DNA from: CBDAUN01 sp965214875
GTDB taxonomy: Bacteria; Pseudomonadota; Gammaproteobacteria; Arenicellales; JAJDZL01
Assembly (NCBI GenBank): GCA_965214875.1
Contig: OZ243980.1
Location: 3,658,001 to 3,722,000 of the forward strand
Reading direction: 5' to 3'
Length of the DNA: 64,000 bases
Of this stretch, positions 35,927 to 45,453 are shown piece after piece. Both the position numbers and the translations under genes were made by a program. A model generated the notes under the pieces. The model did no database searches and had not been told where the DNA came from. It was given only the letters and a program-made list of their open reading frames with translations. Every line of letters begins with the position of its first letter. Position 1 is the first letter of the stretch.

Positions 35927-37660
35927 CTACATTGATTGAGGGGCCGACACCCCGATCAGCCCAAGCCCGCCCGCAAGCACCTTTTGGGTTGCCGCAAGAA
36001 GATCAAGCCGAGCATCACGCAAGGACGGCTCGCATTCCAGTATGCGCTCTTTGTTGTAGAGCGAATGAAACGCACCGGCCAACTCGCGCAAATAGTAGGC
36101 AAGCTGATGCGGTTCATGAGCATTCGCCGCACTTTCGACGACCTCGGGATATCGAGACAGATGCTTTAGCAATTCAACCTCGGACTCTTGCACCAATGCG
36201 GAGTGGTCTGCCTGGGGCGAGCGTTTGAGGCCGCGTTCATTCATTTGCCTGAAGACGCTGCAAATTCGCGCATGCGCGTACTGGATGTAGTAGACCGGGT
36301 TTTCATTGCTGGCCGATTTTGCCACCTCGAGATCAAACTCAAGATGCTGGTCGGATTTTCTGCTGACATAGTAGAACCGGGCCGCGTCCCGACCGACCTC
36401 CTCGGTCAGCTCGCGCAATGTCACAAACTCTCCTGCGCGGGTAGACATTTTTATCTTTACACCCTTTCTAAGCAACGATGCGAACTGTACGAGCTGAATT
36501 TCAAGCCGGCTTGCATCTTCACCGGCAGCCTCAAGCGCCGCTTTTATGCGGGCGATGTAGCCGTGGTGGTCAGCGCCCCAAATGTTGATCATCAGATTAT
36601 ACCCGCGCTCGAACTTGTTCAGATGGTAGGCGATATCTGTCGCAAAGTAGGTCAGGGCTCCGTTTGAGCGAATGACTACGCGGTCTTTCTCATCGGAAAA
36701 GTCCGACGACCGAAGCCAAGTCGCGCCTTCGTCAATGTAGAGCTGGCCTGCGTCGCGCAACTGCTTGATCGTGCGCTCAAGCTCGCCGCTTTCGACAACT
36801 GCGCTTTCTGGAAACCACCGATCGAACACGATGCCGAAATCCTTTAGCTCATCGCGCATCTCAGCCACCATCTGCTGCAGCACCCACTTTCTAAGCGATT
36901 CGAATTCGTCTTCGCCGAGCGACTGGCGGCACCGCTTAATCAGCTCGTCCAGTGCCGCTTCATCGCTCGCAAGCCCGTCAAGCAATTCGCCGGCATCACG
37001 CACTAGGCTATCAGAAAATCGTGATTGCGCCTGCTTCGCCATATCCTTGACGTAGTCACCAACATAGGCCTGAGCGGGGAAGCCGGGATCAATGCCGCGA
37101 CCTTGAAGGTATCGAATCCAGACGCTCAGTGCCAATATGTTCATCTGCCGACCGATGTCGTTGACGTAGTACTCGGTCTCGACCTGATGGCCCGCGGCTC
37201 GCATGATCCGGGCCAGTGCATCGCCATAGGCTGCGCCTCGCCCATGACCGACATGGAGCGGACCGGTCGGGTTGGCGGAGACGAACTCGATCAGCACGCG
37301 CTGCGGCTCGCAACCCGCAGTCGCGTCCAATCCAGCGTCCGACTCGATGATCTCAGACACCAGCCCGCTGTAGGCGTGGTCGGCCAGAAAGAAGTTGATA
37401 AAGCCGGCACCCGCGATTTCAGTCTTCTCGACGATTGCGGAGGGCGGCAGATGAGCTTGCAGCATTTCAGCAAGCCGGCGCGGATTGATTTTCGCGGTGC
37501 GGGCCATAGCAAGCGGCGCGGCGCAGGCGAAGTCGCCGTGCCCTTCTCGCCGCGAACGCTCCACAGCGATCGTTTTCGGCTTGCTCTCTAGCGGCAATTC
37601 GCCAGACTCCACTAGAGCGTCAATCGCCTGCTCGACAAATTCGCGTATTCGGTGTCTCAT
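35927..37660 (-). CDS. argS: Arginyl-tRNA synthetase
   Basis: A 577-residue class I aminoacyl-tRNA synthetase charging tRNA-Arg. It shows the N-terminal additional domain (ERSRREGHGDFACAAPLAMA), the HIGH-type signature NPTGPLHVGHGRGAAYGD near residue 122, the IKMSTRAGEFVTLRELT stretch in the KMSK position near residue 380, and the DALR anticodon-binding domain at the end (PHQLAYYLRELAGAFHSLYN). The SPOR gene follows 36 nt downstream. Length is normal. Confidence 0.96.
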   Translation of the reverse strand: MRHRIREFVEQAIDALVESGELPLESKPKTIAVERSRREGHGDFACAAPLAMARTAKINPRRLAEMLQAHLPPSAIVEKTEIAGAGFINFFLADHAYSGLVSEIIESDAGLDATAGCEPQRVLIEFVSANPTGPLHVGHGRGAAYGDALARIMRAAGHQVETEYYVNDIGRQMNILALSVWIRYLQGRGIDPGFPAQAYVGDYVKDMAKQAQSRFSDSLVRDAGELLDGLASDEAALDELIKRCRQSLGEDEFESLRKWVLQQMVAEMRDELKDFGIVFDRWFPESAVVESGELERTIKQLRDAGQLYIDEGATWLRSSDFSDEKDRVVIRSNGALTYFATDIAYHLNKFERGYNLMINIWGADHHGYIARIKAALEAAGEDASRLEIQLVQFASLLRKGVKIKMSTRAGEFVTLRELTEEVGRDAARFYYVSRKSDQHLEFDLEVAKSASNENPVYYIQYAHARICSVFRQMNERGLKRSPQADHSALVQESEVELLKHLSRYPEVVESAANAHEPHQLAYYLRELAGAFHSLYNKERILECEPSLRDARLDLLAATQKVLAGGLGLIGVSAPQSM

Positions 37661-38539
37661 CGATTTTAAACCTGCTGGCAGATTGCGTGGATGAAGCGGT
37701 TCATTAGTTTGCTTCCAGAAGTTTTCGGCATGTGGCTTAGTGAAATTCTACAGCATATCGGAAATCGTGTTGTGCGGCTGATGCTGTCGCTGCAACTCCA
37801 CATGCATTGCTTACCGCTGACCTTGCACACTATAGAGGCACCCGCATAATCAATCGCAGTTCGCTTGACCGATGCCCAATCACAAGGTGTCGAATTTCAT
37901 CGTACATGGCAGTCGCCGGCAGACTCCAAATATTAGTTCATGTAAACTTGTAGCGAAGTCGCCACTCATACACTAAAAAGACCGCACCGGCAGGCATCGA
38001 AAACACCAAGAGAGAAACGCGCGACATGCCGCGCACCATCAGCGATAAGCCATACCAAAAGTTCGACCTGAATCGACTTGCGCTTCGGACTGAAGGGCAT
38101 TAGGGTAGCGGGATGGTTTTGATCTAGACTTAGAATCAGACACTAAGAAGAGTAAACCAGCTTGATATCAACGAAAGGCCGAAAACGCTGTTATGGGAGC
38201 AAGGATACGACTCGAAGCAAAATCAACAGATTCTCCTCTGAACCAAAAAACTGGCAAACCAACTCGCAACTCCAGCGAACATGCCAACGATTACTTTGAA
38301 CTCGAGGCGGACCTTTCCGCAACACTTTAGACGCGTCAAACTTTTTGAGATGAGCTATCGAGCCAAAATTTTTAAATATCATATAAATAATCATATATAG
38401 ATATATTTTTACAATTTTGTCTATTAATATCTAAATTTGATAGTAAATAACGAATATATATCTATATGATGTCTACTTATTTTTGTTTTTTGTAGTATAA
38501 TGCTTTCAACTTTTAATTTGCTAAATGGAGAATATGCTC
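37661..38539. other. Noncoding gap, left flank of AT-rich island
   Basis: About 880 bp upstream of argS and of the XRE gene. Composition drops to very AT-rich from about 38340 to 38520. Short frames at 38026-38103 and 38192-38329 are not supportable. A TATAAT at 38496-38501 may be the -10 of the XRE gene; no good -35 is seen. Confidence 0.4.
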
Positions 38540-39505
38540 ATGAATAAGGAACATGATGAAATTAACCCGCGCGCTCTCAAAATGGAAAGGCGGCGGCGCC
38601 ATATGACGCAGCAGCAACTCGCTGACGAAATCAAACGTCACGCAAAGGGCTGCACAAAAGATACGGTTAGCCGATGGGAACGAGGCAAAATAAAAAATGT
38701 GAGAATGGCTTACCGGCGTGCTTTGTGCAAGGTGCTTCGAGTCAAGTGGGAAACGCTTGCTCAGCCTCCTGATAAGGAGAGGAATAAGCCTTCACTTGAA
38801 AAAAAAGTCAAGATCGGTATTGATTCAAGCACCAATAACGCAGGACTGCTCGTTGCACATCGCTATGGGGTGAGTATCAAGGATGTAATCAACCTTGCGC
38901 CTCTTATGTTTCTTATTGTTGCAGAATTAAATTTGCAGCGACGCAATCGAAAAATCAACGAGATTTATGAATCAATCGACAAGATGAACGATGAATTGAA
39001 GTTCAATTGTGCGCATCTTGATAAAGTCTTCATTCGCCCGACTATAGATGCGGAGGATCAATTGGACGATGAACTCGATTCTCTGGAAAAAAACGACTTG
39101 CTAGGGCATGAATTTACCCGCCAAGAACCGCGCGAAGGACCGTTTATACAGTTCATCAGAGAACAAATCCAAAACTTCCAGGATGAAGCGTTGTGCTCTA
39201 TCGAATCTAGTGACGGCATCATGATCAGCAACTACGAAATAGCGACCGATACATTGCGAGAAATTACTGGATTAGATTCGGACGGTGGAGAAGACCAAAC
39301 GATCATCTCCTACCTGCATAGCGGCTTAATTGACTTGGAAGAGTGTTTATTAGTCAAGAACAGTAGAAGCGACCGAGAATATCGAGCTTGGCTTTCGGAT
39401 GATTGCAAGCGTATCGATGAAGCATTCAAGCGGTTGTTGGAGAGCTTGGATTTCAATAATGACAATTGCTCCGAAACCAATTTGGAGGATGGAACCCATG
39501 TTTAA
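38540..39505 (+). CDS. XRE-family helix-turn-helix regulator
   Basis: A 321-residue protein. Residues about 10-60 form a Cro/C1-type helix-turn-helix (ALKMERRRRHMTQQQLADEI, KDTVSRWERGK). The remaining 250 residues are acidic, helical and not assignable; they contain a hydrophobic stretch VINLAPLMFLIVAELNL. The ATG at 38540 is favoured because TGGAG lies 9 nt upstream; ATGs at 38525 and 38534 are in frame. The gene overlaps the next one by 8 nt. Low GC and unusual codons compared with argS and priA indicate acquisition by transfer. Role inferred: regulator of this small island. Confidence 0.7.
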   Translation: MNKEHDEINPRALKMERRRRHMTQQQLADEIKRHAKGCTKDTVSRWERGKIKNVRMAYRRALCKVLRVKWETLAQPPDKERNKPSLEKKVKIGIDSSTNNAGLLVAHRYGVSIKDVINLAPLMFLIVAELNLQRRNRKINEIYESIDKMNDELKFNCAHLDKVFIRPTIDAEDQLDDELDSLEKNDLLGHEFTRQEPREGPFIQFIREQIQNFQDEALCSIESSDGIMISNYEIATDTLREITGLDSDGGEDQTIISYLHSGLIDLEECLLVKNSRSDREYRAWLSDDCKRIDEAFKRLLESLDFNNDNCSETNLEDGTHV

Positions 39506-39827
39506 GCCAACAATAACCAAGCATGCTCAAGAACGAATGTCGCAAAGAGCAATCGGGACAAAAGACTTATTATTGATTTTGGCTATAGGCAAAAAAGTCC
39601 GTTGGGACAAGCTGATGCTAACAAAGCGACAAGCAGCACGAGAAATCGAAAAACTTAATCGTGAGATGGTCCAGCTTGCAAGAATCTTTGAACCAAACGA
39701 GGCATCAAGAAAGCACCAAAACCTGAAGCGACGCATATCGCAGATTGGTCGATTAGCTGGAGTAGCATTAGTAATTGTTGACGGTGAACTCATAACAGTT
39801 TACCGTCAAACAAAATCGCTGAGATAG
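39498..39827 (+). CDS. DUF4258-like small protein
   Basis: A 109-residue protein beginning MFKPTITKHAQERMSQRAIG, the start of DUF4258 proteins (HAxERMxxRgI), with a C-terminal ALVIVDGELITVYR strand pair typical of the fold. DUF4258 proteins are small basic proteins often found in phage and toxin-antitoxin-like loci. GGAGG lies 9 nt before the ATG at 39498. The 8-nt overlap with the XRE gene shows coupling, as in toxin-antitoxin pairs. Whether it is toxic is unknown. Confidence 0.65.
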   Translation: MFKPTITKHAQERMSQRAIGTKDLLLILAIGKKVRWDKLMLTKRQAAREIEKLNREMVQLARIFEPNEASRKHQNLKRRISQIGRLAGVALVIVDGELITVYRQTKSLR

Positions 39828-39872
39828 TGTATGCCGAAAGATATTGAGTCGGAAAACTTGGAGAAGAGAACT

Positions 39873-40305
39873 ATGACAAGGCGAAATATGAAAACGATCG
39901 AAATTGACTTTGACGTGTTTCAAATCATCACGCTCGAGAGAAAAAAACTTCGACGAATCTGAGAACGATGCATTGAGGCGTCTGCTTGGAATCGAAAAAC
40001 CATATGTAGGCGTAGGCGCAGACCCAGAACAGATTGACAGCGGCTGTCCTTGGTTTGGTAAAGGTGTCGAGTTGCCCGCGAAAACCGAAGTGCGCATGGA
40101 GTATTTAGGCAATCAATATCGTGGAACAATTCGTGATGGCTTATGGGAGGTAGGGGGAAATAGCTACAAATCACCATCAGCCGCCGCAAGCGGTGTGGCC
40201 CGCACTAAAGACGGTAGAAAAACAAGCCTCAACGGGTGGACGCTGTGGCACGTAAAGCGCCCACACGACAACAAGTGGACTGCTCTCAACAAAATTCGAA
40301 AATAA
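39873..40305 (+). pseudogene. RAMA-like domain protein with SeqA-like N-terminus, frameshifted at A7
   Basis: The frame from the ATG at 39873 (or 39888) gives MKTIEIDFDVFQIITLERK, like the ribbon-helix-helix start of SeqA, and then stops. The continuing part in the next frame reads FDESENDALRRLLGI, which completes that domain. It is followed by a DNA-modification-sensing RAMA-like module (KGVELPAKTEVRMEYLGNQY, GLWEVGGNSYKSPSAAASG, NGWTLWHVKRP). Removing one A from the run of seven at 39941-39947 restores a single product of about 143 residues. It is a disrupted or slippage-controlled gene, third in the XRE island. Confidence 0.6.
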
Positions 40306-40647
40306 ACAATGATGCAGCTTTTTTTGAAGGGGGCTCGACACTGAAATGTCCGAATATAGGTCATCGAACTAAGTTGTTCGCGCCAAAGATGTTTATTTTT
40401 TGAGCGAGCCGGGCTTTATTGATTTTTCGTTTAGTGCCTATTTCGATGTCATGACAAACGTCGTTCGCATGCCTTGTGACGACCGCGCATTATTACCGCT
40501 TGTACTGTATTTTGATCGACTGTATTTCGTGCTTACCCTCTCGATTCAATTATTTGCCAATACGAAATCGAAACTCTGTGAAGCACGACTGCGATCTATC
40601 GTCCTCTTTGGAGAGCGTGGCAAAAATTACGGCGCGCGCTTTCCCGA
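40306..40647. other. Noncoding gap, right flank of the island
   Basis: About 340 bp between the RAMA-like gene and the 3' end of priA. It is AT-rich at first, with T runs at 40319 and 40393 that could end transcription from the island. No conserved peptide is seen. Confidence 0.35.
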
Positions 40648-42855
40648 CTACAGAAAGTCGGTCGGATCGACATCGATCGACCATCGCAGACCCGACTTTT
40701 TACGCATAGCTTCCAAATGGTCCACGGATTCCTCCAAGAACCGGCTGAATGTTACAGCATCCGCCCCGACAGTCAGCAACTGGACCCGATATCGGTCGGA
40801 TATCCGCCCAATAGGCGAAGGTACAGCGTCCAGAACGCGCACCCCGTCGAAACGCCCGCTGTCCAGCAAGCCGAGCAAATAGCCTCTGGCAGCTACAAGA
40901 AACTGTGTCGGATCTCCCTCTTTTTTCGAGCTGGCCCTGAACAGGGCATGGTGCAAATAGGGCGGCTGCTGCGCCTCAGCGCGACGGACCAGTTCATGTC
41001 GTGCAAAATCCATGTAGTCATGCGCGCGGACCGATCCGAACACTTCGCTTTCCGGGTATAGCGACTGAATTAAAACCTGCCCCGACCGCTTGATCCGGCC
41101 AGCCCGACCTGCAACTTGCAGCACCTGCTGAACCAAGTATTCCATCGCGCGAAAATCGATGCTGTAAAAGCCGCGATCTGCATTGAGCACACCGACCAAG
41201 GTGACATTCGGAAAGTTGTGCCCTTTCGCAAGCATCTGGGTACCGACCAGAATATCTGCCTCGCCGCGCTGAGCGCGATCTAGCGCGGCTTGGATTTTCG
41301 CATAGCCTTTAGTCGAATCGCTATCGATGCGCAACACCCGAGCGCCGGCAAATCTGCGCTTCAATGCTCCTTCTATCTTCTGAGTGCCTTCGCCAAGCAA
41401 CTCCACGCTTGGACTGTCGCAGCTTGGACAAACGGCTGGAATTTGACCGCCGCTTGCGCCGCATTGATGGCACCTCAGCCGGCCTTCAGTATGATGGTAG
41501 ATCAACTTGACATCGCAATGGTCGCACGTAGCGAACCATTTGCACTCCCAACAAAACACTACCGGCGCAAACCCTCGCCGGTTGATGAAGACCAAGGCCT
41601 GCTCTTGCTGTTCCAATCTGCGCTCAATCGCCTTGATCAGCGGCACGGAAAGACCGTCGACGACCTGCACGTTGTTCAAGTCGATGATCCGCACTGCCGG
41701 CATCGCAACCTTGGTTGCCCGCTTAGTCAGTTCTAAAGCGCTCACGCGACCTTCTCTTGCAGCATGGATGGCTTCGAGCGACGGTGTCGCCGAGCCGAGA
41801 ACAATCGGAATGCGCAACGCCATCGCCCGTCGCACTGCGACCTTTCGCGCATGGTAGCGTACGCCCTCTTGCTGCTTGAACGAGCCGTCGTGCTCTTCAT
41901 CGAGCACAACCAAGCCGAGGTTCTTAAACGACAAAAGCGACGCCGATCGAGTTCCCACCACAATCTGCGCATGGCCTGTTCGCGCCATCCACCAGGTGCG
42001 ATGCCGCAGCGTCTTAGGCATGCCGGAATGATAGGCATAGGCACGCGCCTTGAGCGCTTTTCCAACCCGGTCGAGCACTTGCGGGGTGAGGTTGATTTCC
42101 GGGACCAGCAAGAGCACTTGTGCGCCGCGCTCGATCACCTTGCAGGCGGCGTGCAGATATACTTCGGTTTTCCCGCTTCCGGTCACGCCGTAAAGCAGAA
42201 AGCTTTTGTAGCCGCCAAGTGCGCCAATAATCTCGTCAGCCGCTTGTCGCTGCTCTTCGGTAAGGCTTTCGATCAAGCCGGCGGCACCTGCCGCCGGCGG
42301 CAGGTTTTCAATCAGATCTTCTACGGCTACCCAACCTTTCTCGCGCATTGCCTTCAATGCTGAACGCCAGCTTGCGCCGGCGGGCTCGAATGCGTCAATG
42401 GGAACAGGGCCGGTCTGCGCCGCGAGCAGCTCGAAAATTTTTCGCTGCACCTTTGCCCGCACAAAATCCGTCGGCGACAACAACCGCCCCTCAGCTGTCA
42501 GCCGGCAGCCTAAAGGAAGCTTGGGCTTGATGGATCTGCCGGTGCAAACCGCATCAGGCAAAGCCGTCCAAATCACTTCAGCAAGCGGCTGATGATAGTA
42601 GCGCGCCACCCATTTTAGAGCCGCCATCAATTCTTGGTCGACGACCGGTCCATCATCTAGAACCGACTCGATCGGGCGAAGCTTGCTCGCCTGGATGGGG
42701 GACTTCGCCGGATGGTCGACGACGATGCCGACTCTTGTGGCATGTCCGAACGGAATCACCACGCGCGAGCCGATCTCGGCCGCTTGATCGCTCCCAACCG
42801 TGTAGTCAAACGATCTTCGTTTCGACATCGGAAGAACAACGCGGGCAAGCGCCAT
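40648..42855 (-). CDS. priA: Primosomal replication protein N' (PriA helicase)
   Basis: A 735-residue helicase that restarts collapsed forks. It has the 3'-DNA-binding domain at the N-terminus (RVVLPMSKRRSFDYTV), Walker A LYGVTGSGKTEVYLHA near residue 225, the DEEHDGSFKQQEG box near residue 325, the zinc-cluster cysteines (CWECKWFATCDHC ... CHQCG ... CPSCDS, near 435-480) and motif VI QVAGRAGR. The ATG at 42855 is preceded by a GTG codon that is also possible. It is divergent from the fructosamine-kinase-like gene. Length is normal. Confidence 0.96.
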   Translation of the reverse strand: MALARVVLPMSKRRSFDYTVGSDQAAEIGSRVVIPFGHATRVGIVVDHPAKSPIQASKLRPIESVLDDGPVVDQELMAALKWVARYYHQPLAEVIWTALPDAVCTGRSIKPKLPLGCRLTAEGRLLSPTDFVRAKVQRKIFELLAAQTGPVPIDAFEPAGASWRSALKAMREKGWVAVEDLIENLPPAAGAAGLIESLTEEQRQAADEIIGALGGYKSFLLYGVTGSGKTEVYLHAACKVIERGAQVLLLVPEINLTPQVLDRVGKALKARAYAYHSGMPKTLRHRTWWMARTGHAQIVVGTRSASLLSFKNLGLVVLDEEHDGSFKQQEGVRYHARKVAVRRAMALRIPIVLGSATPSLEAIHAAREGRVSALELTKRATKVAMPAVRIIDLNNVQVVDGLSVPLIKAIERRLEQQEQALVFINRRGFAPVVFCWECKWFATCDHCDVKLIYHHTEGRLRCHQCGASGGQIPAVCPSCDSPSVELLGEGTQKIEGALKRRFAGARVLRIDSDSTKGYAKIQAALDRAQRGEADILVGTQMLAKGHNFPNVTLVGVLNADRGFYSIDFRAMEYLVQQVLQVAGRAGRIKRSGQVLIQSLYPESEVFGSVRAHDYMDFARHELVRRAEAQQPPYLHHALFRASSKKEGDPTQFLVAARGYLLGLLDSGRFDGVRVLDAVPSPIGRISDRYRVQLLTVGADAVTFSRFLEESVDHLEAMRKKSGLRWSIDVDPTDFL

Positions 42856-42951
42856 CACCTAAGTCCCTTTGCCGCTAAAATGACATGCTTGATTGTTGTT
42901 CATAGTACTCCGTCTTATGCGCGGCACTGGCAAATTCCCGACCTTCAAGCA

Positions 42952-43830
42952 ATGAATGCCAACATGCACGACACCATTCGGGCAGATGTTTCCGATTTGC
43001 TCGGCTTGCGCATCGCGCGAGTCGCCAATCTGTCGGGAAGCTCCTTCGAAGACAGCTTCATCGCTTTCGCAGCGGATGAGCGCTTCTTTGTCAAGATGGG
43101 TGCATGCACTGCGCGTCTCAATGCCGAATTTGACGGGCTTAGAAGCCTTGCTGAAACCGAAACGGTGCGCATTCCCAAGGCTATCGCGGTCGGCCAAGCC
43201 GATACCGGTTCGTATCTGATCACCGAATACATCGACTTGTCGGGCCCGCGCCAAGGGTCGTTTGAGCGGCTTGGACGATTGCTTTCGGAACTTCACCAAG
43301 TCACCGCCGAATCACATGGCTGGCATCGCGACAACTTCATCGGCGCAACCAAGCAGCCGAATGGCTGGCTCGACAGCTGGCCGGAGTTCTTTCGCGAGCA
43401 GCGGCTGAGGCATCAGCTTCGACTAGCCCGGCTAAACGGCCACCTCGGCACGATCCAATCGCTCGGCGAAAGGATCGCTTCAGCTCTGCAAGACATCCTA
43501 GGCGAACATGCGCCAAAACCCTCGCTACTACACGGAGACTTGTGGAGCGGCAATTGCGGTTTTGACGAGCATGGCCAGCCGGTGATCTATGACCCCGCAA
43601 TTTACTTCGGAGACCGCGAAGCCGAACTTGCAATGACACGGCTTTTCGGCGGCTACCCGCCAGAATTCTATCGCGCTTATGCGCAGTCATGGCCGCTCGC
43701 ACCCAATCATCAAAACCGCTTTGACCTATACAATCTATATCACATGCTGAACCATTTGAATCTATTCGGCGAGTCGTACCTGAGACAAGCCGAAAATCTG
43801 ATGCGCCAGATCGCTTCAAACTTCCTCTAA
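42952..43830 (+). CDS. Fructosamine kinase family protein
   Basis: A 292-residue small-molecule kinase of the FN3K/YniA family, which phosphorylates ketosamines for protein deglycation or unknown sugars. The nucleotide-binding Lys is in DERFFVKMG. The catalytic loop LLHGDLWSGNCGFDEHGQPV and the metal-binding YDPAIYFGDREAELAM follow near residue 190-220, and the ending LYNLYHMLNHLNLFG is typical. ATGs at 42952 and 42964 are both possible. The distance from priA in the opposite direction is about 96 nt, holding both promoters. Confidence 0.88.
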   Translation: MNANMHDTIRADVSDLLGLRIARVANLSGSSFEDSFIAFAADERFFVKMGACTARLNAEFDGLRSLAETETVRIPKAIAVGQADTGSYLITEYIDLSGPRQGSFERLGRLLSELHQVTAESHGWHRDNFIGATKQPNGWLDSWPEFFREQRLRHQLRLARLNGHLGTIQSLGERIASALQDILGEHAPKPSLLHGDLWSGNCGFDEHGQPVIYDPAIYFGDREAELAMTRLFGGYPPEFYRAYAQSWPLAPNHQNRFDLYNLYHMLNHLNLFGESYLRQAENLMRQIASNFL

Positions 43831-43835
43831 GCGGT

Positions 43836-44408
43836 CTAGCGGCTCGACTGCATCGGCGAAACATCGTCGATGAAGGGACGAAAGTCACCGCTTCTTCGCT
43901 GTCTGAAATACCGCTCCAATGCCATGCTGACAACTTTGAATGCAATTTGCGGCCACGGCACATCCGCTTCTGAAAACAGCTCTGTTTCCAAGCTTTCCTC
44001 GCCAGGCGCGAATTGAGGCTCCGCCAAAGAGGCGCGAAACACGATGTAGACCTGATTGACGTGCGCGATGTTGTACACCCCGAACAGGTCGCAAGCATCG
44101 ACTGCGGCGCACGCCTCTTCAAGCGTCTCGCGCATTGCGCCTTCATCGACTGTTTCGCCATTTTCAAGAAAACCCGCTGGAAAAGTCCACAAGCCTCGCC
44201 GAGGATCAATCGCCCGCTTGCACAAAAGAACGTCGCCACGATAATCGACAATGCAGCCCGCGACAACCTTGGGATTTTGATAATGAATGAATCCGCAACT
44301 CTCGCTGGTGCATATGTAGCGAGGCCTGTTGTCGCCATCGGGCACAGAAATTCCCACCCTTTGCCCGCATTGAGTGCAATAATTGATGTTTATGGGTCGA
44401 GCAGACAT
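43836..44408 (-). CDS. NUDIX hydrolase with zinc ribbon
   Basis: A 190-residue hydrolase. An N-terminal zinc ribbon (NYCTQCGQRVG ... YICTSESCGFIHYQNP) like that of NADH pyrophosphatases precedes a NUDIX domain. The box reads GFLENGETVDEGAMRETLEE followed by AC; all acidic residues are kept but the last Gly of the consensus is Cys. The substrate is probably a nucleoside diphosphate derivative. MSARPININYC at 44408 is taken as the start because the upstream part of the open frame shows no homology. It converges with the kinase gene, 5 bp apart. Confidence 0.85.
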   Translation of the reverse strand: MSARPININYCTQCGQRVGISVPDGDNRPRYICTSESCGFIHYQNPKVVAGCIVDYRGDVLLCKRAIDPRRGLWTFPAGFLENGETVDEGAMRETLEEACAAVDACDLFGVYNIAHVNQVYIVFRASLAEPQFAPGEESLETELFSEADVPWPQIAFKVVSMALERYFRQRRSGDFRPFIDDVSPMQSSR

Positions 44409-44515
44409 ACGTATGGAATTTTGCAAGCGGACCAGTGAATTTCCGCGATAATTCGCTATGCACAAAAGTATATCCGCAACCTGAAGCCAATTCGAAGCGC
44501 GCCGCGCCATAAATC

Positions 44516-45448
44516 TTGACCACGCTATTGATCATCGCGCCGTTTTTTGCAGTTATCGCTTGCGGCTATTTCGCATCGAAGCGGGGCATTGTCAATCCAT
44601 CTGCGCGAAGCGGGCTGAATCAATTCGTCTACTACTTCGCTTTGCCGGTGCTGATCTTCTCGCTGATGGCGCAAGCGGACCTTCGCGGCGAGTTCCAATG
44701 GCTGTTCGTCGTCGCCTGGACTTGCGCCTCGCTTGCCCTGTTCGGCGCTTCGCTCGTTCTGGCAAAAAGCCTGCTGCGATTGAATTTCCCGAGCAGCGTG
44801 GTCTTTTCAACCGCAGCAATCTATGGCAACACCGGCTACCTCGGCCTGCCGTTCGTGATCATCGCGTTCGGCGATGTCGCAGGCATCCCGATCGTCGTGT
44901 GCACGACGGTTGATCTTGCCGTCATGCTTCCGCTTGCCTCCCTGCTTCTCGAGCGAAGCCGGCATGAATCGAGTCCTTCCGCCCTACGCTTAGCTCGAGA
45001 CGCTCTCAAGTCAATTGTCAGCAACCCGCTAATCGTCGCGGTAGCGCTTGGAGCCGCTTTCTCGCTTTCCGGCTTAGCGCTGCCGGATACTGCAGAGCGA
45101 TTTGTAGAGCTGCTTGGTTCAGCAGCGGCGCCATGCGCACTTTTCGCGCTTGGATCAAGTCTTGTAGAAGACAGCTTCAGCGCGTACAAGTCGCAAACCG
45201 CTGTGATTAGCTTCTTGAAGCTGGTCGTGCATCCAATACTGGCATGGCTTGCCATGTATCAGCTGTTCCCGGTCAGCACGACCTGGGCGCAAAGCGCAGT
45301 CATTGCCGCCGCAATGCCTGTTGCCGTAACGGTATATGTCTTGTCGCAACAGTTTGGAATCTACACCGGACGCAGCTCTGCGAGCATTCTGATCTCCACC
45401 GTCATTTCGGTTGCAACACTGTCGGTGATTCTCAGCGCCATCACCTGA
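44516..45448 (+). CDS. AEC family permease
   Basis: A 310-residue membrane protein with about ten helices of the auxin efflux carrier (AEC) family. Typical are PFFAVIACGYFASKRG at the start, FVYYFALPVLIFSLMA, YGNTGYLGLPFVIIAFG (the family's conserved GN.G..G.P) and a C-terminal ASILISTVISVATLSVI. It likely exports or imports small organic acids or amino acids. The TTG start at 44516 is fixed by the alignment of the first helix. It is followed 5 nt later by coaX. Confidence 0.9.
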   Translation: MTTLLIIAPFFAVIACGYFASKRGIVNPSARSGLNQFVYYFALPVLIFSLMAQADLRGEFQWLFVVAWTCASLALFGASLVLAKSLLRLNFPSSVVFSTAAIYGNTGYLGLPFVIIAFGDVAGIPIVVCTTVDLAVMLPLASLLLERSRHESSPSALRLARDALKSIVSNPLIVAVALGAAFSLSGLALPDTAERFVELLGSAAAPCALFALGSSLVEDSFSAYKSQTAVISFLKLVVHPILAWLAMYQLFPVSTTWAQSAVIAAAMPVAVTVYVLSQQFGIYTGRSSASILISTVISVATLSVILSAIT

Positions 45449-45453
45449 TCGAC

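Noticed and set aside
38192..38329. 46-codon plus-strand frame MGARIRLEAKSTDSPLN...
   Set aside because: Too short, no family and no clear ribosome-binding site.
40400..40882. 160-codon plus-strand frame
   Set aside because: Its second half is antisense to priA and the first half has no similarity to any family.
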